From: Stenogyne calaminthoides
Lineage: Eukaryota; Streptophyta; Magnoliopsida; Lamiales; Lamiaceae
Direction of reading: 5' to 3'
NCBI GenBank assembly: GCA_037126765.1
Contig: JBBCBC010000031.1
Span: 3,481,638-3,545,637, forward strand
DNA length: 64,000 nt
The notes below the pieces were generated by a model, which saw nothing but the letters and a program-made list of their open reading frames with translations, was not told where the DNA came from and did not search any database. Numbering within the stretch: the first letter of the stretch is position 1; every line of letters begins with the position of its first letter. A program made the position numbers and the translations under genes. Below are positions 9,289 through 20,900 of this stretch, one piece after another.

Positions 9289-11761
9289 CTATGCCTGTTT
9301 TCCCAAAAAGAGATGAGAAAAATGTCAAGTTGCAATAATGGCTCGACAGAAGTCAAGGGGGATAGATACGCTACCTTATTGGCAATGTTGTTGGAGAGCC
9401 AGTCGAGCCCCTCGTACAGCCCTTCTCCGGAGGTGGCACACGTGCTCTGTATATACCTTCAACACATCCCAAGAAAAGCCTTTAATAGTTAACATCTTGA
9501 CCAAAACACACGCATATACACACACGCACCCGTTGCACCGTGCAACTCAATTGACATTTTTTATTGGTGTTAACATATTAGTTGGTCAGTATTAGTAGTT
9601 TTCACAGAACAATACTAATTGTTTTTGTTGAACAATAATAGTTGTGCACCGGTTGCACCCGGTGCACGCATATGTTACACACACACACAGTGATGTTGAC
9701 GGAGAGAGTACCAGTGACGTTGACGGAGAGAATGAAGTCCAAGCTTATCAGTTATCTCAGCAGCATTCATTGCATTTGGAAGATCTTGCTTGTTAGCAAA
9801 AACTAGTAGCACAGCATCCCTCAGTTCATCCTACAAAGACATTAATCAAATTCATTGACAAGAGGAGTATTTGAGTTAAAAGTTTCCCAGGGCCAGTATC
9901 AGTGACAAATTCGTAAGTGGATTCAAGTCTTTCTTTCTCCATCTCAACCAGACAAGAAAATACTCATTGGAAGGGATGCAGGCTAAATTATGTAGTTCAA
10001 ACCCAAAGACGATCAGACACTATTTAACCTGATTACACTAAGGACCAAAAAATAATTATGTTTGGATTAGTTTACCTCATTTAACATCCTATGAAGCTCA
10101 TCCCTAGCCTCGACAACACGATCTCGATCATTACTATCAACAACGAAAATCAGCCCTTGAGTGTTCTGAAAGTAATGCCTCCACAATGGTCGGATCTAGT
10201 TTAATGGAGATCACAATACATAAAAGTCAGAGGCAGCTTGTAAACATCAAAAGAAAAGGCTAAATCTTTACATTAAACTCAAAAGATCACGAATGCAACA
10301 ATAAAAGACGTACTGCAAAGAAAATATTTGGTCCATCCCGAAAAAAAAGTCATGCTTCAAAAACAAATTGTGCCAGAAAAGATTTCTGTTTGATAAGTCA
10401 AAATTATTTGAAGTGACATTTTGGTCAAGAACTTATGAACAATTGCTTAAGAGTTAAATGTGAATGGAAAAGGTAATAAAAAATAGAGGGCATAAGTCGG
10501 AATGGTGTGAGAAGTAGATACAGATGAAAATGTAATACAGGGTTGAATTAATGTTAAAATGTTAATCAATCCTCTGAAGTCTTCGTCTAAGAAAAGCATA
10601 AACTCCTCGAATGGAATACTGGATACGAACTTAGGGCTTCTGGAAGCATAAAGTGGTCACTAGTCAATATTTGTTACCCAAAAATATACCTAATTTTTGC
10701 TAAAAGTAGTACAAGTCAAATCACTTCTTCCATGCTTTTTTTAAATAGTATTAGACATATAATATGCTACGTTTTCTGGTCCAAGATTTAAGATGCCAAG
10801 CTTGCTATGGAAGAATTTACTAGTCCAAAATAGGCTGGGTTATGAGTCTTGTGACCATGTAAAGGTACTAAAGAAATGGTTTGAGGAAGCTTGAAAACAT
10901 GAAATGGCAAATATAAAAGCTTATAAAGAAGTTTGCTCCAATATATAATATTCCTAAAGATGTCAACAAAGTAAGTCAATTTCAAATTAGTATATGGGAA
11001 AATTTAGGAGTACTTGGACTGCAAAGATACAGAGAGAACTTCTTATACCTTGTCTTGACCCCCAACATCCCAAACAGTGAAGCTTATGTTCTTGTATTCC
11101 ACAGTCTCCACATTGAATCCTGGAAGAATGGTAATCATTACACAGAAGATCAGATGACAGATAAAGTGCGATGACACAACTAATGTCAGTGAAATTTATA
11201 TTAGAAACATTAAAAGTAAATTATCCTTTTAAAATTTAGAGAGAGAAGAAAAAGGCAAAGGCGAAATACCTACTCTTAATTATCTGATTTATTTAAATGC
11301 CTTTTTTTTTTTTTTATACTTAGCAACTACAAGATGCAGGCTGAATTGTTGTATGTCAATGCTCATCCATTACATCACACAGTACCCAACTTATAATACT
11401 TCAGTGCAAGTAATTACCAAAAGGGGTCAAGGCTTTGATCTGGGTTCTCAATATTTACATCATAACATAATATGTTGAAATAACAAAGTAAACAAAGAAA
11501 GAAAGATACACACTCTGGTACATCATCAAAATCAAAATTAAACAGGTGCCATTTTATGTAGAAGTTAAAAAATAACAGGCAGAATAAAGTTATTACATAG
11601 ACAAGAAGCATACCAATTGTGGGAATGGTTGTCACAATTTCTCCCAACTTGAGTTTGTACAATATCGTGGTCTTACCAGCAGCATCGAGACCTACCATAA
11701 GAATTCGCATCTCCTTCTTGGCAAACAGGCGACTGAAAAGCTTGGTGAAAGATAACCCCAT
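9289..11761 (-). CDS. ARF1: ADP-ribosylation factor 1-type small GTPase (gene 2)
   Basis: On the minus strand the exons 11761-11614, 11119-11049, 10195-10076, 9830-9712, 9456-9375 and 9294-9289 join into 181 residues. The first four exons have exactly the lengths of those in gene 1 (148, 71, 120, 119 bp) and the protein is almost identical. It has Gly2, GLDAAGKT (24-31), WDVGGQD (66-72), NKQD (126-129) and CATSG (159-163). All introns start GT and end AG; intron 4 ends in AAG. The last intron (9374-9295, 80 bp, GTAGCG...AAACAG) is supported because splicing gives the canonical plant ending NNIANKA and an immediate stop. Reading on through it would add about 98 unrelated residues. The gene converges on gene 1, the two stops about 1.06 kb apart, and is probably a segmental inverted duplicate. 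Confidence 0.93.
9507..9688. repeat. inverted-repeat segment in ARF gene 2 intron 4
   Basis: Blocks with CGCATAT and CCGTTGCACCGTGCAAC at the left face GTTGTGCACCGGTTGCACC and GCACGCATAT at the right, around an AT-rich core. A CA-dinucleotide run adjoins the right end. It fills most of the 255-bp intron. It could be a small MITE; no target duplication is evident. Confidence 0.4.
9688..9731 (-). repeat. 24-bp tandem duplication across the exon 4 splice donor
   Basis: The end of exon 4 with its donor (CTCCGTCAACGTCACTG|GT on the minus strand, 9731-9711) is repeated immediately downstream in the intron as CTCCGTCAACATCACTG (ending at 9688). In the second copy the donor GT is replaced by the start of a TG run. 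Confidence 0.85.
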
Positions 11762-12690
11762 TTTCGCTGTATGTTGCACCCAGAAACAAGATTTCACTCA
11801 GCTTTATAAAAGAGTGTCATATACCCACGATAACTACAGAAATTGGGAAAGATTCATACATATATTTTTCATGGATTTGTAGAATGACCAGAGAGTTTAA
11901 AATATTCAATGGCACTCCTTCCTTAAAGATATCATTTATGCTAAAAAAGGATTCATCTGATACTAAACTAAAGGAAAAAAGGTGTATTTGCTTAAATCTG
12001 TGTAGTATTTTAGCCAATCATGACAGGACAATAATAGAAAGATCTTAACCAAAAGCAAGTAAACTCATTTCTGAAATCAATACAAAGAATGCATCAATGC
12101 AACAGTTAAATAAAAAGTCTCAACTAAATAGCCGGTCTTCTAACTTAAAAGTATAATTCTATTCATTTCAATAAAATAACAAATCTTCAGCGATCCAAAA
12201 AACATGATTTTGATAAACCATTTAATCGTTTACTTATGAGTTGCGTACTCTGGTACCACGATCTAATCAAGCGTGCAATTGATGGAGGATCTCAAATCGA
12301 AATGTAATTACAACACTGATTATATCACACAATCAGGACGCATAATAACACAAACAGGCGGATCCAGCGGTTTACAAAAGCGAAAAACACAACAAAATAA
12401 GAAAAAATGAATTATCCCTTGAATTGACGAAAACATAGGCATAAACATGAATAAAACCATATCGTTGATCACAAAATTGATGAAATGAGATCTCGTAGAA
12501 TCTGGATCTGCAATTGACAAACAAATAAAAGAAGCATACAAATTGGATGCATGTAATGTAAGAGATGAAGATGATAGAGAAAGCTTACATTGATGATGAA
12601 GAAAAGCGGAATGACAGAGAAGATGAAAGCAAATCCCAGATCTTGCTCACAGGTGCTGCCCTTTGTGTACGTATGATGTGATTTTATTTT
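11762..12690 (-). promoter_or_regulatory. 5' leader, leader intron and candidate promoter of ARF gene 2
   Basis: A leader intron is likely from 12588 (GTAAGC donor after TCAAT) to 11767 (CATACAG acceptor), four coding-strand bases before the ATG. Upstream, CATAAAATAAAA near 12690-12677 on the minus strand is a TATA-like candidate. The intron is pyrimidine- and T-rich in the transcribed sense. No other gene is seen in this stretch. Confidence 0.55.
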
Positions 12691-12786
12691 ATGCCCCATT
12701 TTAAATCGGGAAATCTGCATACACCCGAACCGGACCGGAAATATAAACTATGCAACCGAACCCGGTTTGAAGTCAATCCCAAGGTA

Positions 12787-13204
12787 GAGATAATATCATT
12801 TTTAGCCCTGTAAGTTTGAACGATTTCATTTTTAGTCCTGTAACTTTTTACTTTTTTAATTTAAATCCCGAAAGTATCAATTTCAGTCTTTTTTTATCGA
12901 AAATTTTACAATTTCGCCGGAATCTAACCGGAATAAGCATGTGCACTTCACATGACACTTCAAAATTGAGTTTTTTTTTAATTTTTTGGCGACCTACATA
13001 GGTGGACCGTCATGTAAAAAAAAAAGATCAATTTTGAAGTATCACATTAGGAGCACATGCTTATTCCGGCGTGATTTTAATATTTCTGACAAAAAAAAAA
13101 AAGACTGGATTTGACACATTCATGACTGAAATTGAAAAAGTACAAAGTTACAAGATTAAAAGTGGAATCGTCTAAACTTACAGGACTAAAAATGATATTA
13201 TCTC
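12787..13204. mobile_element. Mutator-like MITE with 10-bp TSD
   Basis: Terminal inverted repeats of about 90 bp begin GAGATAATATCATTTTTAG at both ends. The flanks carry the identical 10-mer TCCCAAGGTA (12777-12786 and 13205-13214), close to the 9-10 bp usual for Mutator-like elements. It is 418 bp and non-coding. It belongs to the same terminal family as 4079-4359. Confidence 0.85.
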
Positions 13205-13464
13205 TCCCAAGGTACTCGTATGCATTCATGTGCACCGTATACTCATAATGCATTTTTAAAATCATACAACTTATTATGCTAAAAGATACAATTATTTACA
13301 TTGAATCGTGCAACTATTAATCATCCACCTACTCAAACTATTGTTGTAATTAAATAAAATGTGTCATAGATATTTTCTCATTTGATTGTATTTACACAAG
13401 ACACGTATTATACAAAATTCAATCAACTAATTATTTTTACCATATAATTTAAATATATTTTTAT

Positions 13465-14946
13465 GGGATTAAATTTTTTGTAGCTCAATAACTTTGGGCC
13501 GATTTGAAATAAGTCATATACATACCAGATTTTGATATCTTCCCTGTATGTTACCACTTTTTTTGAATTTAGCCCTCAAAACCGGTCAAACAGATCAGTC
13601 AACTGGTAATAGTATACATGACATTTAATTTTCAATTTTTATTTATTTTTTAGCCGCCACGTGTGTATTTTATATTTTTAATATTAATTTATTTTTAATA
13701 AATAAGGGTAATAGGGTATCCTGGTTGGGTCAGTTTGAGTCGAGTTTCGGGTCGGGTCCACTCAAACCCTGCCACCACCAAAAGCTCCTCATTCCTATCC
13801 CGCTTCTTCTTATCCTTCCACGGTAAAACCACCTTCGCCCGCGGAAACACCACCGCCACTCCGCCTCTACTTAGCCCCACCACCAGCAACCACCCCAGCA
13901 GCACCGCCCACCGGTTCCACCCCTTCTCCGATTGCACCACACCAAACTCCCCCACCATTCCACACTCCCACGGCGCCTCCTCCACCTCAATTTTCCTCCC
14001 CTCCGCCTTGCAAACCAGAAACACCACCACACTACTCGATTCCGCCACCTCCCCAAACACCATTCTCACCATAGGAACTTTCACAAAAGTATCCACCTCC
14101 AATTCAGATTCCCCAACCAATGTACTATCACCCTCAATATCAGCCAAAATTACCCCCCTAGCCCTCTCCGTTTCCACCACCTGCAAAGCTCTCTCGAACG
14201 CCGCCTTACTGAACTCCGGCGACAACGCTGATTTATGCTCATGCGTCTGCCTAAAATACATGTAAACCAAACAATCCCCAGGCGAATCGCCATCAAAATA
14301 CTCAATTCCCCTTTCCTCAAACCTCCTAGTGTAGTCCTTCATAGACCTAGCCAATTCCTCCGCCTGCATCGGCTCAAATCCGAATTTAATTATAAATTTC
14401 GCTGCCGATGCGCGGTGCTCCGTGTTCAAAATCCGAAGCTCGTACAGGATTTCCGGCGAGCCAGGGGTATCGAATACGACACCGTTTCCGGATCCGTGAC
14501 CTCAATTAGCGAATCGCGAACCTTGCCGGCGACAACGAGGAGATTCTGCTCAATTGAGGCCATTCCGGTGATGTCCTCGAGGACAGAGGATGTAAATCCC
14601 TCCGAAATTAGGGATTGGATGAGGGATGAGTATTCAAACCAACGACCTAATCCATTAGTGAGGACCTGACCCAAAATCAGCCCAACCCTGATACCCTATT
14701 ACCCTTATTTATTAAAAATAAATTAATATTGAAAATATGAAATACACACGTGGCGGCCAAAAAATAAATTAAAATTGAAAATTAAATATCACGTGTACTA
14801 TTACCGATTGACTGACCTGTTTGACTGGTTTTGAGGGTTAAATTTAAAAAAAAATGGTAACATATAGGGAAGATATCAAAATCTGGTATGTACATTGCTT
14901 ATTTCAAATCGGCCAAAAGTTATTTTGCTGCAAAAAATTTAATCCC
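13465..14946. mobile_element. Pack-MULE carrying a RAF1 gene fragment
   Basis: Inverted repeats of about 270 bp start GGGATTAAATTTTTTG at the left (13465) and end with the complement at the right (14946). Both continue through matching blocks with GGCCGATTTGAAATAAG, ACATACCAGATTTTGATATC and CCACGTGTGTATTT. The flanking 9-mers are TATTTTTAT (13456-13464) and TATTTTTAA (14947-14955), an 8/9 match. The 0.9-kb core is GC-richer than its surroundings and consists of captured gene sequence rather than transposase. Mutator-like elements are known to carry host gene pieces in this way. Confidence 0.88.
13760..14674 (-). pseudogene. RAF1: captured fragment of Rubisco accumulation factor 1
   Basis: On the minus strand the reading begins directly after the right inverted repeat with GLGRWFEYSSLIQSL, then EDITGMASIEQN, LLVVAGKVRDSL and DPETVS. 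After a frame change it continues with EHRASAAKFII, FEERGIEYFDGDSPGDC, VMVRMVFGE-like and GGVAVVFPRAKVVLPW. I recognise these as the alpha-helical domain, linker and first part of the beta domain of RAF1, the chloroplast chaperone that helps assemble the Rubisco large subunit. The transit peptide and the C-terminal end are missing. The frame breaks near 14482 by a one-base length change, and both ends run into transposon repeat. It is therefore a broken gene copy. Any product of the 244-residue downstream frame (start 14429) would lack the first helices. The assignment rests on memory of the family; a protein search should confirm it. Confidence 0.8.
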
Positions 14947-15310
14947 TATTTTTAAATAATATTACGTAGTTATACTAAAAATTAATTAATCAGTAGCTAT
15001 ATTTTAAAATACGAATCCGATCGGAGAACCGCTGATGGGCGGCTCAATAGGGGTGCCTAGAACCGCTATTAAACCGGGTGCACAAAAAACCAAAAAAATT
15101 GGGTGAAAACTGGGAACCGATGAACAGCCGATTTCCACCCAAAAAAAAGAAAAAAAGAAGGGCTTTTTAAATTTACAGCCCCCATCACGACCTCCACCCA
15201 CGGCCAACTGCATCGCCGTCGCTCGCCGCCGCTCTCGTCCCGCTGCGTGACGCTGCAGGCCGCTTGCCGCCCTTCACCCTCGCGGCTGCGCGACACTGTA
15301 GGCCATTCAG

Positions 15311-15447
15311 TATTCAGAAATTAGAACTGAGTTTGTGAGATCAGAGTGATTTTGAGGGGAGATGATTGGGATTTGGCCCAATATTCAGAAATTAGAACTG
15401 AGTTTGTGAGATGAGAGTGATTTTGGGGAGAGATGATTGGGATTTGG
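15311..15447. repeat. two-copy tandem repeat, period 71 bp
   Basis: Copies at 15311-15376 and 15382-15447 share TATTCAGAAATTAGAACTGA, GTTTGTGAGAT, AGAGTGATTTTG and GATGATTGGGATTTGG, with only a few differences. A partial third unit (GGAGTGATTTTGGGG) follows. Confidence 0.85.
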
Positions 15448-16046
15448 ATTGGGAGTGATTTTGGGGATAATAATAATTTTAATAATATAATAATAATTGA
15501 AAGTAGTGGAAACGTACATATCAAATTGTATTTATTTACCCAGTCCCCGATTGGTAGTCCTACAATTTTTTTAGAAAAAGTTGTCCCATGACTATTTTAA
15601 CGAGGAAATATGCCTTTTTTTTATAGGAACGAGGAAAGATGCCTTGATTGGTAGGAATTATTAAAAAGTGGGTGTTAAATATTATATGTTGATTGGTAAG
15701 AGGTATTAAAAATGATATAAAATATTAAAAAATAATTAAAATGTATAAAGGACCAATTTATCCTTCTACTTGATTCATACCCAATTTCAATATTAGACTT
15801 ATGTTTTTTACAATTTGACAGTAAAATGGAAAAAAATGTATCAATGATCGAATACAGTTGCAATTGAAGAATCAAGTAGATGTATTCATACCCAACAAAT
15901 ACCCAACAAATTATAGATGCATACCCAAAAAACGGAAGAATCATAAAAAATTGAAGTGGAAGAAACCCATCAAATAATTGACTGATTCATATGGAATTGA
16001 AGCCCATCAAAATATAGAATCATCAAATCAAGTAAATATAGAATCA

Positions 16047-16073
16047 CTAGTTTAGTGCTGACGTATTACGCGG
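16047..16073 (-). mobile_element. Helitron-like 3' terminus (minus strand)
   Basis: On the minus strand a short GCGTAATACG hairpin-like block is followed by CAGCACTAAA and CTAG, with T as the next base. This fits the Helitron 3' signature CTRR|T. The element body would lie to the right in the AT-rich region up to about 17000; I could not place its 5' end. Confidence 0.35.
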
Positions 16074-17029
16074 TTCTTTAATTAAAAAATACAATATTCA
16101 AAGTAAATAATATATTTAATAATTAAAAATATAAATATATGCATAAATACACTAAATATAAATTATTTATTATTTAAGGTGTATATTAGTAAACTTACTT
16201 AAACTTTGGAATGAAATCGTTATGTGCAATTCTACTTATCCTTTTTTATATTAAGTCAAAACATGCAAATCAAAACAAAATAAATTGATTAAGAAAAAAT
16301 TTAAAAAGAAAAAAATAAAACAACATTTAAAAAAGAAGTATCAATATGTTAATTAATATGTATTAATGAAATAAACTTAAAAGTGAATGACTTATAATAT
16401 AAATAATTTTATTAGATAAAATAAAATAAGATATATATAAGAGCAATTATAAAATAAAATTAATCATTAAAGTATTAATAATTAAATATAATTCACAATA
16501 ATATAGTTTGATTGAATATTTTAATTATATAAAATTAAATCGAGTGAAAATTAACTAAACAAAGATAAAATAATAATATAATAAAGTTAAATAAATAAAA
16601 TATGAATTAATAAATATTAATTGCACATTTTTAACATTTACACATACTTTAAATTCATAAATAATAAAAAATTACACATTTTATAACATTCATACATACT
16701 TTAAATACATAAATAATTAGAAACTAATTATATGATGACATATCTATAAATAAAATTCATTATTTACTTTTTATATAATTCTTACTTCTTAATTAGACGA
16801 TGCATCATCGAAATTCACAATAATATGATACGTAAGCAGTAGAAAATTCATATTAGTGGGTTTAAGGGATGTTTAAAAAATCCGTGTATGATAAAATATT
16901 AAATATAAAATAAATATTAATAAAAAGAAATTAATGCTCAATAAAACAAATATTCAATTCATTTAAATGTTTATAGATTGACTTAGTTAGTGTTTGGACT
17001 TGATAAAATTGATTAGTTAAACAATGAAT

Positions 17030-17631
17030 TTGTGTATAATTGGGTTAAGTATTGAATGTGAAAAACAAGGAAAACACGAAGAATTGGTGACCCGGTTCGT
17101 CTTTTGAATCAGACTACGTCCGGGGGATCCAAGCCAAGTATGGATGTATATTATTTATGCCTAGAATGTTAAGATGTTTTCGCCCTTTTTCATGTGACAT
17201 CTTAGGTCTATTTATACTTGCTATTCCGCCTTGTAGGCTGGATTTTACATAAGGAAAACTACATTCTTCACGCCTTCAATCTCGCAAGTCGCCTGTCCCT
17301 ATGGCTTGATTGGAGATCGCCTCTTTAATGGGAGCGAATTGGGGAATGGAATTTCTTGCGGATTGATCGGCTTATCGGACGACATTCTCTATTTAGCTTT
17401 TTAGTGTCTTTAATACCAGTCAAGTCGTGTTCCGACTTGAAAGGTTTTGGCTTGTCGCCGATGTGCGGCTTCTGATCTCTAAATGAGGTCGTCATACGAG
17501 TTGCTCTCTTCTGCGACTTGGGGGTCTTTATTCCAAAGATTATCTCTTTTCGGTTGTGCATTAGTGTAGGCCAGCTCCTTTCTTCTGTACTTATAGAATA
17601 CGATGGAAGTGGTTTATTTCATGCCACAACA
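17030..17631 (-). repeat. 3' LTR of the gypsy element
   Basis: On the minus strand the LTR starts TGTTGTGGCATG at 17631, directly after a purine-rich GAGGGGCAAT that would be the polypurine tract. A TATA box TATAAATA (17216-17209, minus) lies about 415 bp in. The left boundary is uncertain because the partner LTR is missing; I place it near 17030 by the change to AT-rich sequence. Confidence 0.6.
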
Positions 17632-17934
17632 ATTGCCCCTCAAGTCGAGGTCGCATGTTTGTTTACTGGGGCACCGACTTGACTCTATGACCGGCATGGA
17701 CTACGACTTCTTGCCCCGAGTATCCAAAAAGTCACCTCGAAATTACGAAAAGACGTATCTGATTCCTCAGTTTTCGGAGATTTGAAATGATCACCTGCCA
17801 GGCCGCTGACGTGAGGTGCTGCTGGAAAAACCAATAGGATTCCGCGGTGACCCCCACGCGTTAACTCTGCGACTTTGATTTCCGGTAGAGGCTTGATTTA
17901 TGGCTTATTTGCGTGTTGGTCCTTCCCTTCCTTT

Positions 17935-20900
17935 TATAAATAAGCGGGGAATTAGGTTTTCAAAATTCATTTATTCCCCCTCCTAGAGTTGGAGCAATTT
18001 CGAAATTCATCCTCTTCTTCAACAAAACGTCTGGATTTTGCTTGCTTCTCCCCGTTCTTCATCAGGTAACATACTCTTCCATCTCTTACTTTTACATGAT
18101 GGAAACTGATTTCCCCAGTTCAAGATCTGCCCTGCAACCCACGATGATTGCTTCATCCTCCGAGGATGATATTCCAATCGCTCAGCGCCGCCGTCTGGCT
18201 CCACCACAGGGCACGGCGGTGAAAGCTCGTCGGCCCGTCCGGTGGGTGCCGGGAGAGAAGACGATGCGAATGATGAACTGGTAGATGATCGGTTTCTGGA
18301 AAAATTGGATGAAATCGCTCATCTCCCACCGTTGGATTTACCACTTCAAACTTCCGATCTTCCAAGGCAATCGACGGCTGCTGGTTCCTCTGCCCCTGTT
18401 AGGGATTTCGGGGCCTATGAAAGGATTTTTTATTATGAGATGTACCACAGTATTGCCCCATACAAGCAACCTGAACGCCAGTATCGCAAGTCGGTACCCT
18501 CGAAGTTTGTAGCATCCGAACGGCGATTCAGGTCGGTGTTGTCTGATCGTTATATGCGGGCTCTTCGTCGTACATACAAGGTTCCATGGGATGTACATTT
18601 TTATGCACCAACTTCTGATGAAAGTGTCGATCAGCCTCCCCAGGGCATGATTGCGGTGAATCGGCCGACTATGGATGCGGGGATTCGTTTCCCGCTTCAT
18701 CCGGCTATCTCGCATCTGCTGGCCGCCTGGAACCTAAGCCTTACTCAAATCACTCCAAATGGTTGGAGCTACATCATTTCGACTATGATCGTATTGGGAC
18801 TGGCCGGCTTGAAAATGATGCCTACCCCGGGGGAGATTGGCTATGTGATGTCGCCTATTGCTCAAGCAGGGGGATATCACGTCGTGCGACTTCGCAAGGG
18901 CAAAGAGCTTGTTAGTGGTATCCCCAACAAAGTTGATGGATGGCGCGAGAAGTGGTAGTTTATTGGAGGGGCCTGGGAATCAGTTCCACCGACCAACACG
19001 TTATCAATTCGAGTCCCTACGGATTATGCCATCCTTGTGGAGAATGGTATATTGTTTGTGCTTTCCACTCGTACTGATCTAATTCTCTTCTTGTCTTGTA
19101 GTGTTTACGCCCCGAACATCCGACCTTTACTGGGATTTCAACGAGGCATTCAAGACATCTCGAGGTATCCCTGCGAGCTGGTGTGAAGTCGAGTCGTTGA
19201 ACACCGAGATCAATCGGTTGTCGGCAGGATTGTACACATACCCCCACCATCTGCGTATCCCCTGTAAGTTTCTGGGGAACATCTTCTGGTGGTAGTTATC
19301 TTCATGAGGTTATGTTACGATTTTTTAATATGATTGCTCTTGTAGATCCCGAGCTCCTGATCTACCGTCGCGAACCTTCTGCTGCAGAGATGGCGTCCAG
19401 GTCAAAGTCGGTTCTCAGCTCGATGAGACGCCAACAAAGTTTGGGGTCCCCTCGCCGGCTCTCTGGTCCATACCCCGATTCCCGCCGCTGATAAGGGGAA
19501 GAAAAAGAAAGTCGTCGAATCTGCCCCGCTGGCTGGGGATTGCCCCCATAAGCGGGTTCGAGAGGACACGAGCTCCCACCGGTCTCAACGGGAGGCCGGA
19601 GGAGTCACCACAATCTCCACTCCTCCCCCTGCATTGACTACTCCTGGAGGTCGGCATCCTGATGATGATTCGTGGCTTGGATGGGACGCTGAGTCGGTGA
19701 AGAAGTAAGCTTCTGCACTGGTCTTGTGTAATATGTTTGTGTTTATAATTCTGAAACATTCTTTTTCGCTGATTGTAGCTCGGAGTTGACCCCCCACAAG
19801 TTCTTGGCGGAAGCATTGAGCTTCCTGAGGTCCCCGCTTCCTTCCTTTGAAGGTATTCCAGATGATTGGCCCAACTACTTGTCGAGGACAATCAGCAATG
19901 CCCCTCAAGTGTGGACACAGGATCTCCACTCTTCCGCCCGCCGCCAGAAAGTCACGGGTAACTTGTACTCGCCGCCAGGCAAACCCCGAGGGGGGCCCTA
20001 TTTCCGAGAAGGCTCAGGCTCAATCCAAGCCGGAGCTCGGTAGAATTAGAGAAGGCTCTGACGATGATCTCCCACCAGCGAGATTATTCTGCCGCTCACG
20101 AAAAGAAAAAGAAACTGGAGGTTGAAAAATCTGATCTGGCCAAGAGGGTTTAGGAGCTCGAGGAGTACCGGCGGGTGCCGAGGGCACGCGTTGCACGGAG
20201 AGGGAGATTGTGGCCCGCCCTGGCGAGGATCTGGAGTGGCAAAGATTCGGAGATCGTGGATAGGTCGGGTTGCCGGCGAGGAGAGCTTCAAATAGACCGA
20301 AGAGCAAAATGTTAATTTTACTTTTATCTGCGCAATGGCCAGGGCCATCAGGGCTGTTCATAGGAAGAACCCTGAAGCCGATTTCTCCGACCTCGTCTCC
20401 GAACCGGGCCGACTATGTCGAGCGCCCCGCTGATCCCGACGCCGCTTGAAATCAAGGATTTAGAGGACTTGGCATCGACTGCCCTTTTTTTCTAACCAGA
20501 GTCGGATCGTGGCTCCCCACTCCCGGATCCTCAAGAAATGTAGCCGGGCGACTCAAGTGGTCCCCGAGACCCGGACGGTGAGGGTCGATCCTCCGCAGAG
20601 GTCAGCTGACGTCGGCTCGAGCACCTCCCCGCATTGGGGGGAGGTATTTACCACCAAAAAATCCAAGGAGACGGGTGCCCCTATGCTTATCGCTGTTATT
20701 CAATTTGCAATTAGGTGGGTAGCCTTTGAACATAGTCGATGGTCTCATTGATGAGATTTTTGGCGGTCCTGAAGAATGATAACTTCAAGAATCTCGATAA
20801 GAAAAAGGAGATTGAGAAGTTGTTGAACCCCATCGCCAACAATCCTTCGACCCGACTATCCATGTATCTCAAGTCGCCTTCTTAGTCATGTAATACTTTG

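Larger units (their letters stand above)
14956..17029. other. AT-rich intergenic region
   Basis: There is no supported gene. The segment 15000-15300 is locally GC-rich, but its frames have no recognisable protein character. The rest is very AT-rich. A 71-bp-period duplication and a Helitron-like end are listed separately. Repeated GATTGGTAG-type words near 15550-15720 suggest further small repeats that I cannot delimit. Confidence 0.6.

Noticed and set aside
9078..9374. C-terminal extension of about 98 residues on ARF gene 2 by reading through after NNIANK
   Set aside because: A GT donor follows the Lys codon and an AAACAG acceptor 80 bp later gives Ala-stop, the canonical ARF1 ending. The extension has no family resemblance.
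13735..14265. 176-codon plus-strand frame in the Pack-MULE core
   Set aside because: It is the opposite strand of the captured RAF1 sequence, with Pro/Thr-rich composition caused by GC-biased antisense codons.
15004..15296. Minus-strand frames in the GC-rich patch left of the gypsy element
   Set aside because: They are short, overlap each other in different frames and have no recognisable motif or start context.
17325..17561. 78-codon minus-strand frame inside the gypsy LTR
   Set aside because: It lies in LTR sequence downstream of its TATA box, is Lys/Arg-rich and low in information, and has no known counterpart.
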